In this document: positions 18,956-25,915 of the stretch, one piece after another
How the letters are laid out: each line of letters opens with the position of its first letter
Position numbering within the stretch: the stretch's first letter is position 1
Source of the DNA: Muricauda sp. SCSIO 64092
GTDB lineage: Bacteria; Bacteroidota; Bacteroidia; Flavobacteriales; Flavobacteriaceae
Assembly: GCF_023016285.1 (NCBI RefSeq)
Contig: NZ_CP095413.1
Location: forward strand, 1,426,001-1,490,000
Direction of reading: 5' to 3'
Length of the DNA: 64,000 bases
Position numbers and translations under genes: made by a program
The notes under the pieces: generated by a model
Told to the model about the DNA's origin: nothing
The model's database searches: none
Seen by the model: the letters and a program-made list of their open reading frames with translations, nothing else

Positions 18956-19696
18956 TCAAATATCAAAATCTGCCCCTGTAATATGTTCCAGGGCCATTAC
19001 CGCCGCAACAAAATCCGATCGTTGTAGTTCATAGTTCATGGATGCCTGGTTCAACATCTGCTGCAAGCGGGTGTACTCCGTTATATTTATAATTCCATTG
19101 GAAAACTCTTTTTCCGCGCGTATGGATTGTACCCTAAAGTTGTCCACTATGGAACTCGCCAAAAAGAACATTCGGTGTACTTTCAACAAGTCGTTGTAGA
19201 GCGTGACCACTTTTTGTTCCAATTCCATTTCGGCAACTTCCGTTTCGAACCTCGCCTTTTTGGCCTCGCCTTTTGCACTTAAAATTCGGGCCCTTCTATT
19301 GATAATGGCCGACAATGGAAGGCGTAAGGACACCCCTACCTGATACCTGCTCTGCTCGGTTGAAAAAAGCACTTGGCTTTGTGGATCCCCAGCGATTTGC
19401 TGGTTGCTGAGGTTATCGAAAATACCGTAGTTGTAACCGGCCTCCAGATTAATGTATTGTAGCCAGGCCCGTTGTTCAAAGGAAACGACACCATCCCGGT
19501 ATTGCTGTTCGTTAAGGGTTACTTTTATAAATGGGGAATGCTCTTTTGCCATGGCAATGAGCGTATCCAAATGGGGCAGTTTTTTGCTAATGTCATTTTC
19601 CTTCAATCCATTTTCTATAAATTCATTGATGGATTGTGAAAATGAGTTCGTAGCAATCAATAAAATTGCCAAAATCAATTTTTCCCGAATCTTCAT
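18956..19696 (-). CDS. Half-length TolC-like outer membrane protein
   Basis: The protein has 246 residues with a cleavable signal peptide (about 1-20, ending NSFSQ). Two beta-strand-like stretches (WLQYINLEAGYNYG and YQVGVSLRLPLSA) flank an extracellular-loop-like segment, and long amphipathic helices follow (about 120-235). This is the pattern of one repeat of a TolC/outer-membrane-factor protein, whereas usual members have two repeats and 420-480 residues. It lies between the initiating transferase and the Wzc-like gene, where an outer membrane export protein is expected, and no OPX/Wza-type gene is visible. Start is ATG. No frameshift is seen: both ends are intact and joined to neighbours by 2-bp gaps. 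Confidence 0.75.
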   Translation of the reverse strand: MKIREKLILAILLIATNSFSQSINEFIENGLKENDISKKLPHLDTLIAMAKEHSPFIKVTLNEQQYRDGVVSFEQRAWLQYINLEAGYNYGIFDNLSNQQIAGDPQSQVLFSTEQSRYQVGVSLRLPLSAIINRRARILSAKGEAKKARFETEVAEMELEQKVVTLYNDLLKVHRMFFLASSIVDNFRVQSIRAEKEFSNGIINITEYTRLQQMLNQASMNYELQRSDFVAAVMALEHITGADFDI

Positions 19697-19698
19697 TC

Positions 19699-20928
19699 CT
19701 ATACATTTTCCTTTTGGAAAACAGCCCTAAACGTTCTAAGTATTATCCACATATCAATTAAAAAAGCATACTTGCCATTGGCATACTCCACGTATTTCAC
19801 ATCCAACTGCTTTCGCTCTTCCGGTGACATCTTGGAGCTTCGCCCACGGGCCTCTACCTGCCATAGCCCTGTAATTCCGGCAGGACCATTAAAACGTTCC
19901 GTCCATTCGTCCGTGGTCAGCATTTCGGCTTCGTAAAGGGGCAACGGTCGGTTACCTACAATGGACATATCGCCTTTTAGCACATTGATCAACTGTGGCA
20001 GTTCATCAATACTCAACTTTCTGATGATCTTTCCTACTTTGGTGATCCTGGGGTCGTTATCAAACTTTACAAATGCACTTTCGTTACTTTTCTTACGTTT
20101 TTCATTATGGACTATTTCATCTACCTCAGTATCGTCACCAATGAGTTTGGTACCACCTTCCCTTACTTCCTCCACGATTGTTTCGTCCGTTTTTTCCCCA
20201 TCCGTATCATGGACATATTGGTTGAGATGTTCAAACTCCTTCAACCGTTTGTCCGCATCCGGGTACATGGACCGTAGCTTAAGAAAATTAAAGATGCGGT
20301 ACCCCGTACCTACCCTTTTGGAAATGTAGTATACCTTCCCTTTGGACTCCAACCTTATGGCCAGAATGACCAATAACAAAAAAGGGGAGGCCAGTAGCAG
20401 GACGGAACCGGCAAGGAGGATGTCAAAGGTCCTTTTCCAAAATCCAGTCCTATAGCGTTTGACTGGATGCTGTAAGGTTGAAATCTCCTGTGATCCAAGA
20501 TTGTTCTTCAGTTCCTTTAAAAAACGTATGCGCTCAAAGACCTGCCCAAAACGTATGGGATGAACGAAAATGTCGTCAAAACCACGCTCCAGGGCCTTTA
20601 ACTTTTCTTTTTTTGAAACCTTTTCACATAGAAGGACCATGGGTACTTTTCTGCTGGGGTCAAATACTTCAACCAAATATTCCTGAAACTCTGTTAGTTT
20701 TCCTTCGGAAAGTTCTTGTTCACATAATATGGCATCCACGGCTTTTTGGGTGTTGACCCATTTTCCTTCATGGAATTCACTCTGGTTGTGCAACCATTTT
20801 ATGGCATTTTCCGTAGTGGCAACGGTAGTAATGACCACGTTTTCGGAAAAGCGATGAAATTCTTCACCGAACCTCTTGTTGGTCCCTATATAAAGTACCG
20901 AAGTCTCCTTCCTGGTAAGTACTTCCAT
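19699..20928 (-). CDS. Initiating sugar phosphotransferase with N-terminal pseudo-receiver
   Basis: Product of 409 residues. Residues 1-140 have a receiver-like fold, but the active site is lost: the phospho-acceptor Asp is E70 (AILCEQEL), the acidic pair is replaced by IGT (14-16) and the conserved Lys by H123. Residues 160-409 are a bacterial sugar transferase (PHPT): one membrane helix (about 167-192), KLRSMYPDA, DPRITKVGKIIRKLSIDELPQ, VGNRP and GITGLWQVEARG. An acidic insert of about 47 residues (238-285) interrupts the catalytic domain. It most likely transfers a sugar phosphate to undecaprenyl phosphate. The single-domain response regulator gene lies 2 bp upstream. Confidence 0.88.
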   Translation of the reverse strand: MEVLTRKETSVLYIGTNKRFGEEFHRFSENVVITTVATTENAIKWLHNQSEFHEGKWVNTQKAVDAILCEQELSEGKLTEFQEYLVEVFDPSRKVPMVLLCEKVSKKEKLKALERGFDDIFVHPIRFGQVFERIRFLKELKNNLGSQEISTLQHPVKRYRTGFWKRTFDILLAGSVLLLASPFLLLVILAIRLESKGKVYYISKRVGTGYRIFNFLKLRSMYPDADKRLKEFEHLNQYVHDTDGEKTDETIVEEVREGGTKLIGDDTEVDEIVHNEKRKKSNESAFVKFDNDPRITKVGKIIRKLSIDELPQLINVLKGDMSIVGNRPLPLYEAEMLTTDEWTERFNGPAGITGLWQVEARGRSSKMSPEERKQLDVKYVEYANGKYAFLIDMWIILRTFRAVFQKENV

Positions 20929-20930
20929 TG

Positions 20931-21296
20931 TTATTGACGGATTAATAACTTATCTACCCGTATGAGCAGTTCTTCTGGATTAAAAGGTTTCACCATATAA
21001 TCATCCGCCCCCAACCTCAGACATTCAATACGGTCGCTACTACTATCCCTGCAGCTTAAAACAATAATGGGTATATCTGAAAACATTCCGGTCTGCTTTA
21101 CCCTTGTTATGAGTTCAAAACCGTCCATTTCTGGCATTTCAAGATCTGTTATGATAAGATCGGGCATATTTCCCGCTTGCAACCAATTAATGGCAGCAAG
21201 GCCATTTTCCACTGTTGTAACATTGTAGGATTGTCCCAAAAATTGGGCTACCAATTCGCTCAATGATTGTTTATCATCAACTACCAGTATTTTCAT
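20931..21296 (-). CDS. Single-domain response regulator (CheY-like)
   Basis: Receiver domain only, 121 residues: acidic pair D7/D8, phospho-acceptor D51 (IITDLEMPEMDG), conserved Thr/Ser in IIVLSCRDSS and Lys in YMVKPFNPEEL. There is no output domain, so it must act by protein contact or as a phosphate relay or sink. It is the first gene of the export/assembly operon, preceded by promoter D (ATG 30 nt downstream of the -7-like box), and directly ahead of the initiating transferase that carries a dead receiver domain. A regulatory contact between the two is an attractive but unproven idea. Confidence 0.93.
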   Translation of the reverse strand: MKILVVDDKQSLSELVAQFLGQSYNVTTVENGLAAINWLQAGNMPDLIITDLEMPEMDGFELITRVKQTGMFSDIPIIVLSCRDSSSDRIECLRLGADDYMVKPFNPEELLIRVDKLLIRQ

Positions 21297-21326
21297 AATC
21301 GTAAGATTTGTAGTATTAATTTTATA

Positions 21327-21392
21327 GAAAAGTAGGATTTATATTACTTTTAATAAATTCATTGTTGTCAAACCCAAACAATGTGTTGTAAG
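21327..21392 (-). promoter_or_regulatory. Promoter D (response regulator / export operon)
   Basis: On the minus strand, TTGACAACAA (21371-21362) is followed by exactly 27 bp and TACTTTTC (21334-21327), close to TAnnTTTG. A second element, CTTACAACAC (21392-21383, 7 of 10 bases), lies exactly 21 bp upstream. The distance from the -7-like box to the ATG is 30 nt. Same architecture as promoters A, B and C. Confidence 0.6.
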
Positions 21393-21478
21393 TCAGTTTA
21401 AACTGTGTGTTACCTACTTGAAATAGAACGTACTAAACGCCTGCACGATTTAGAGGTCCAAAAAGTGGGACATCCCAT

Positions 21479-21504
21479 AAAAAAAGCCCTTTAGGGGGCT
21501 TTTT
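21479..21504 (-). terminator. Rho-independent terminator of the signalling operon
   Basis: Perfect 9-bp stem (AAAAAGCCC 21481-21489 paired with GGGCTTTTT 21496-21504). In the minus-strand transcript it is followed by a run of U. The stop codon of the glycosyltransferase gene (21493-21491) lies in the loop, so translation ends inside the hairpin. Confidence 0.85.
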
Positions 21505-22333
21505 CCAATTCAAGTTCGGCTATTGTAGTATTGATTCCCTCATCCTTAATAAGAAAACGTTCATTACAAAACGGAAAGGGTTTTCCAGGTTCCCTTGGAG
21601 GCGGTAAGGCCGTATAAATGGTAACGGGAACATATTTGAATTTGCCCAGATTGTTCAAATAAATGGCCAGTATACCATCATCACAACCGGAAACCACTTT
21701 AAGGTCGGTATTGTATCCTATGGGTAAAATTGCCTCCCTGCGTATGGCCATGGCCACTGCCCTCACATACTTGATCCTATTCATAAATCCCTGGGACAAT
21801 TTCCAACTGAAGTAATTTACCTTTAACCAATTGCGGATTTGCATTTTTCTGGTCAATTGGAAGTCCCTACCGTAACTTTTTGAAATGGAATAGCACATGA
21901 CCAAATCGGGGTCTTTAAAGAATGGCAATACCATTTTATCAATGTAGTATGGATCGTAAATGGAGTCCGGATCCATTGTACAGATGACCTGTCCTTTGGC
22001 AGTTTCCAATCCTTTTTGCCTGGCGTGTGTTATCCCTTGACGCTCTTCCTTCACCACATTGGCCCCCAATTTCCTTAAAATATCCAGGGTTTCCACATCG
22101 GCGTTGTTGTCCACAAAAATGACCTCATACGGTATAATCGTCCTTAGATGGACCAATGAAAAAATATGGGCAATCAAACTCTGTTTTGCCTTAAAAACCG
22201 GTATCACCAGACTGGCAATGGGCATTTTTACATGGGACAAAAGTTCAAAGTATAGCACCAGTTTCCTTAAATCGTCCATTTCCAGTTGATCTGGTGTTTT
22301 GTCCGCATACTTTTTGTAATCCGTAATATGCAT
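21491..22333 (-). CDS. Glycosyltransferase family 2 at the end of the signalling operon
   Basis: The 280-residue GT-A protein begins at the ATG at 22333; a TTG at 22342 is in frame but less likely. Motifs are SLVIPVFKAKQSLIAHI, VIFVDNNAD and ICTMDPDSIYDP (acidic metal-binding motif). It has no membrane helix. It is the last gene of the H-NOX/FIST operon, 14 bp after the STAS gene, and the only biosynthetic gene in it. This ties the signalling genes to glycan synthesis. The substrate is unknown. Confidence 0.85.
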   Translation of the reverse strand: MHITDYKKYADKTPDQLEMDDLRKLVLYFELLSHVKMPIASLVIPVFKAKQSLIAHIFSLVHLRTIIPYEVIFVDNNADVETLDILRKLGANVVKEERQGITHARQKGLETAKGQVICTMDPDSIYDPYYIDKMVLPFFKDPDLVMCYSISKSYGRDFQLTRKMQIRNWLKVNYFSWKLSQGFMNRIKYVRAVAMAIRREAILPIGYNTDLKVVSGCDDGILAIYLNNLGKFKYVPVTIYTALPPPREPGKPFPFCNERFLIKDEGINTTIAELELEKAP

Positions 22334-22347
22334 AATGCTCAAATTGA

Positions 22348-22650
22348 TTAGACCCTATCGGTACTTAAAATATAATCTGTGTTGGTAGCTTCCATTATTT
22401 TGGAGATTTCCTTATTCTGTCTCCCTATGATGGAAACCACTTTTTTATTGGACGGCGCTTCCTTATAGAGGGCTTCGAACAGGTGTGCGGCACTTGAATC
22501 CATTTCAACCACCTTTTCAATACTTATCACAATGCTGTCATTTTGCTCCAATACCGAGTCAAAATATGCCCTGAGCACATTTACGTTTTGGGAAGTGACC
22601 CTCCCAATGACCTCAAAAAAACCTCGATTTTCCTTTATTTCCAATGCCAT
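22348..22650 (-). CDS. STAS-domain protein (anti-sigma-antagonist-like)
   Basis: Small protein of 100 residues with the STAS fold pattern: N-terminal strand GFFEVIGRVTSQNV, core strand SIVISIEKVVEMDSSAAHLFEAL and C-terminal VVSIIG. The Asp-Ser-Ser at about 52-54 occupies the position of the phosphorylatable serine in SpoIIAA-like antagonists, so switching by phosphorylation is possible. No partner anti-sigma factor or PP2C phosphatase is visible in the window. It follows the LytTR regulator by 31 bp. In Pseudomonas aeruginosa an HPt protein (HptB) also signals toward a STAS protein (HsbA). That is an analogy, not evidence of orthology. Confidence 0.8.
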   Translation of the reverse strand: MALEIKENRGFFEVIGRVTSQNVNVLRAYFDSVLEQNDSIVISIEKVVEMDSSAAHLFEALYKEAPSNKKVVSIIGRQNKEISKIMEATNTDYILSTDRV

Positions 22651-22681
22651 TGCACTCAGTTTTAATGGTTTTCCTTTAGTT

Positions 22682-23398
22682 TTAGAGCAAATTCAGCCGT
22701 TGCATTAAATTGGGTCTCTGGGACCTGCTTATTGGAATTACATTGCGTTCTATTAAAACACTATTATCCTGTATATCAATGATTTTTGTAAAATTGATGA
22801 TATAGGAACGATGGATTTGCATGAAGAGTGATTCCGGTAATTTTTCCTTTATTTTCTTTAAGGTGGAGTGTACCCTATGTGTGGTTTCCACTGTTTTTAT
22901 TTCGATGTAATCCCCTTTCGCTTCAATAAGCAAAATATCACCTAGTTTTAATTTTATCAGCCTTCTATCGATGTTGATGTACAAATCCTCCTCTTTTCGC
23001 CCCTCCAGGGTGTGGGCGCGATCACCAGAGCTTGCCAAAGCCGGGGCAAAGGCACTTTTTAACCTACCGATGGTCTTTTGAAAGCGTTGGTGGGTTATGG
23101 GTTTGATCAGATAATCCACAATAAAATCGTATTCAAATGCTTCAATGGCAAATTCTTTGTCCGAAGTTGTAAATACCACTTTAGGCGGATTTTTTAAGGT
23201 TCGAATAAAATCTATACCGGTCAACAAAGGCATATGAATATCCAAGAAGATGACATCTATCTCATTTTGATTGAGATATTTAAGGGCTTCCAGCGCATTC
23301 GGAAATTGTGCAACCACCTCAAAATCAGGAAGATTCCCACAAAGCTCTTCCATGATGGCCCTTGCCGTTGCCTCGTCGTCTACAATTATGCATTTCAC
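22682..23398 (-). CDS. LytTR-family response regulator
   Basis: DNA-binding response regulator of 238 residues. The receiver spans about 1-118, with D7/D8, phospho-acceptor D53 (VIFLDIHMP) and K99 (YLIKPI). A linker precedes the LytTR domain, about 135-238, recognised by the strand ILLIEAKGDYIEIKT and by FMQIHRSYIINFTKI. The start is GTG, 1 nt after the stop of the HPt gene; no in-frame ATG fits. LytTR proteins usually bind pairs of about 9-bp direct repeats spaced by 12 bp. Such repeats occur at the promoters of this and three other operons here, so it is the best candidate for their regulator. Confidence 0.95.
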   Translation of the reverse strand: MKCIIVDDEATARAIMEELCGNLPDFEVVAQFPNALEALKYLNQNEIDVIFLDIHMPLLTGIDFIRTLKNPPKVVFTTSDKEFAIEAFEYDFIVDYLIKPITHQRFQKTIGRLKSAFAPALASSGDRAHTLEGRKEEDLYINIDRRLIKLKLGDILLIEAKGDYIEIKTVETTHRVHSTLKKIKEKLPESLFMQIHRSYIINFTKIIDIQDNSVLIERNVIPISRSQRPNLMQRLNLL

Positions 23399-23399
23399 C

Positions 23400-23723
23400 T
23401 TATTCCATTTTTACAATAAACTCTTGTACTGTGTCCAACACGCTTTCAAAATCCTCTTTTAAAGCGGTATTACCAATCTTAAGGTCCTCTTCGTATTTTA
23501 TGGCAATCTTATACGCATTGTTCAAACCCAATATCCCAAACTTGTGTTTTATCTTGTGGACCACTTTTGCAGATTCCTCCAGTTGTCCCCCTTTAAGAAG
23601 ATTGCAATAATCTTCTTTCTCCTTTGGAAATTCAACCTGAATAATGGACAGGAACTTCTTTTCGAACTCCTCATTTCCCCCGGAAATCTCCTTAATGTAA
23701 TCTAGGTTTGGTATTTCTGCCAT
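23400..23723 (-). CDS. HPt phosphotransfer protein
   Basis: Helical protein of 107 residues with the HPt signature VVHKIKHKFGILGL, in which H56 is the phosphorylated His. It would pass phosphoryl groups between a kinase or receiver and a response regulator. The start is the ATG overlapping the stop of the preceding kinase as TAATG (23725-23721); a longer frame would overlap that gene. The LytTR regulator follows after 1 nt, so HPt and regulator are probably a working pair. Cytoplasmic. Confidence 0.9.
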   Translation of the reverse strand: MAEIPNLDYIKEISGGNEEFEKKFLSIIQVEFPKEKEDYCNLLKGGQLEESAKVVHKIKHKFGILGLNNAYKIAIKYEEDLKIGNTALKEDFESVLDTVQEFIVKME

Positions 23724-24772
23724 TATGTTTTCGTTTTTATTGTAAAATAAAATGTCGTGCCCATTCCCTCTTCGGACGAGAGCCAAATGTCCCCTTTATA
23801 ATAATTGATGATCTTTTTGACCAAAGCAAGGCCAATCCCGGTAGCATTGGAATCGTTTTCCAATTTCTTGAACATATCAAAAATACCGGTCTGAAGATGT
23901 TTGGGTATGCCTTTTCCATTGTCTGCAATACAGAACAACCACTTATCTTCCTGTTCCCTGGCCTCAATGGTAACCAAGCCTGTTTTATTGTTCTCTGTGG
24001 CCGTTACCGCATTGTCCAGGATATTTGTGAACAACTGTTCAATACGGTACTTTCCGGTGTACAATGTGGGTAAGGTGCCTTTAATTTTCACCTTTACGTT
24101 GTCCGGAACATAGATGGTACGCTCAATTTCCCGGACCAGTTTATTCAGATCCACATCCTTTATCTTTTCCTCGACCGCGTCTATGGTGGCGTGTTTTAGG
24201 ATGCCATCAATTAAACTATCCATCTTCCTTAAGTTCTGGAAGATCAAATCAAAATTGTTCTTACACCCTTTTTTGAAATCATCGCAACTATCTTCATAGA
24301 CCCAGGTCACCAAGGAATGGATATTCCTTATGGGGGATTTTAAATCGTGTGAAACCATATGGGCATAGTTGTTCAATGAATCGTTTTGTTGTTCCAAACT
24401 TTTTAAGAGCACATCTTTTTCCGCGGTCATCTCAATGATCTTTAAAGTCTGGTTTTCAATATTTTCCACCAGCCCCTGTGGATCAAATCCCCATTCACCA
24501 TCTGTAGGAACGGCTTTGCTCTCCATAAGGGCCACCGCCTTACTGAGCGTCTCCAATACTTTTCGCTGACTCTCCGTTTCCCTATTGAGACGTGTATTGG
24601 CCTCATAAAGCTCCTGGGAGCTTAGAGAGGTTGCCCGCTGGATCATAGACAATTTGTCATCAAAATCACTGTATGATTTATCTACGGCTTCAAAGAATTG
24701 CTCCATATTTGGGCATTCCTGAAGCTCTTCCGGGAAAAATTTCTTTATTTGGCGTTTCAGCAATGAATGCAT
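23723..24772 (-). CDS. Soluble sensor histidine kinase paired with FIST protein
   Basis: The 349-residue kinase has no membrane segment. An N-terminal helical region (about 1-130, coiled coil with EANTRLNRETESQRKVLE) precedes HisKA with H142 (HMVSHDLKSPIRN) and an ATPase domain with NILDNAVTA, DNGKGIP and TGIGLALVKKI. The gene begins directly after the FIST stop (0 bp between), an arrangement often seen for FIST/NosP proteins and their kinases. It probably receives its signal from the FIST protein through the N-terminal region and phosphorylates one of the receivers here. No receiver of its own. Confidence 0.92.
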   Translation of the reverse strand: MHSLLKRQIKKFFPEELQECPNMEQFFEAVDKSYSDFDDKLSMIQRATSLSSQELYEANTRLNRETESQRKVLETLSKAVALMESKAVPTDGEWGFDPQGLVENIENQTLKIIEMTAEKDVLLKSLEQQNDSLNNYAHMVSHDLKSPIRNIHSLVTWVYEDSCDDFKKGCKNNFDLIFQNLRKMDSLIDGILKHATIDAVEEKIKDVDLNKLVREIERTIYVPDNVKVKIKGTLPTLYTGKYRIEQLFTNILDNAVTATENNKTGLVTIEAREQEDKWLFCIADNGKGIPKHLQTGIFDMFKKLENDSNATGIGLALVKKIINYYKGDIWLSSEEGMGTTFYFTIKTKT

Positions 24773-25900
24773 CTATTCACTCATTAGGGTTAATGTCATG
24801 GTTTGATTGTGCAAGAGGCATTCGTTTTTTCCAGCAAAAGGGGCCATTTCCCCATAGGAGTAGAATCCTGTGATTTTTGCCTGCTCTCCAACAACATCCA
24901 TTACTTCTTCTATTTCCTCTTCGGTCCTACCGGCCAAGACCAGTTTTCTACCTACACAACTGACCAAAATGGCAAGCTCTGGCGTAGATTTCCTATTCTT
25001 CATCGCCAATTCGGCAGCATTGGACGCTCCTTCGGTAATGTCCGCCATCGTACACATCATTAACTGAACTTTGGAGTTGACCGGTACGTCCCCTGCCAAA
25101 ATCATGGAATTGGCTTCTTCATCAATATTTAAAATGGTACGGACCAAAGGTTCGGCGTCCTCCGTTTGTTGTACGGTAAGGGGATATAATAATGCGGCCT
25201 GGGGCAGCTGATCGGCTTTATCTCCCAAATAGGTCTTATAAAGGTCCAATGCCGGCTTGTGGTCAATCTCATACAGCACATTGCCAACGGATTTTGTAAT
25301 GGTCCTTTCGGGACCAAAGGGCGTCCACCCACCGTAGTTGGCATATGATATTTCCAAACTGTCCCCATAGAAGCCAATGGCGACGACCTCCCCTTGTTTT
25401 GGGGATTCGTTGTACGAGGTAAGTGTCTTTTCGAACCTTGCCCCATCACCGCATAGTCCGCCGGTTATGGTAGCTTTGAACTCCTTATCGGCTTCCAATC
25501 CTTCAATAAGTCCACTTCCGTTTACAAAACTGCCATCGGAAACAATGAAAACATGACGCAGATCGGTTTTGTTTAACTGGGCGGCTATTGCCTTGCCCAT
25601 TTTCTCAATGTCCACAAAATTGGAAACGTTTTCCCTTACAATTTGAAATGTTGTCCGTTCAAATTCAATTGCCGTTAATGTGACCGTTTCCTCAAATACA
25701 TGGGTTTCCATAATTTCTCCCGAGGTAGAACCAAAAACAAGTTCCCCATCTGGATAAATCTCCCTTACTTCATCATAGATGGAATCTGATTCCAAGATAA
25801 ACCTGTCCCCAAAAATGAGGACCAAAGGCTTGACCAGTGTATTGGATTGAAGAAATTCCCATTTCCCTTCTTTGTTTCTTTTAGCTTGGTTAATCTTCAT
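24773..25900 (-). CDS. FIST-domain protein (NosP-like sensory protein)
   Basis: The 375-residue cytoplasmic protein has FIST_N (about 25-225; LVLIFGDRFILES, GSTSGEIM, ITGGLCGDGARF) and FIST_C (about 230-360; QAALLYPLTV, VLVSCVGRKLVLAGR-like ILVSCVGRKLV, GFYSYGEMAPFAG). The last motif is a hallmark of the family. Some FIST proteins (NosP) bind heme and sense nitric oxide, and act on a neighbouring kinase. Heme ligands cannot be assigned here with confidence. A second recognised NO sensor (H-NOX) in the same operon makes a NO role plausible. Small-ligand sensing is the alternative. Confidence 0.92.
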   Translation of the reverse strand: MKINQAKRNKEGKWEFLQSNTLVKPLVLIFGDRFILESDSIYDEVREIYPDGELVFGSTSGEIMETHVFEETVTLTAIEFERTTFQIVRENVSNFVDIEKMGKAIAAQLNKTDLRHVFIVSDGSFVNGSGLIEGLEADKEFKATITGGLCGDGARFEKTLTSYNESPKQGEVVAIGFYGDSLEISYANYGGWTPFGPERTITKSVGNVLYEIDHKPALDLYKTYLGDKADQLPQAALLYPLTVQQTEDAEPLVRTILNIDEEANSMILAGDVPVNSKVQLMMCTMADITEGASNAAELAMKNRKSTPELAILVSCVGRKLVLAGRTEEEIEEVMDVVGEQAKITGFYSYGEMAPFAGKNECLLHNQTMTLTLMSE

Positions 25901-25915
25901 AAATTTTGTTTTGTA

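Noticed and set aside
18956..19696. TolC-like gene as a pseudogene or frameshifted full-length gene
   Set aside because: Signal peptide, one complete repeat and a stop placed 2 bp before the next start are all intact, and no second half is seen in other frames nearby.
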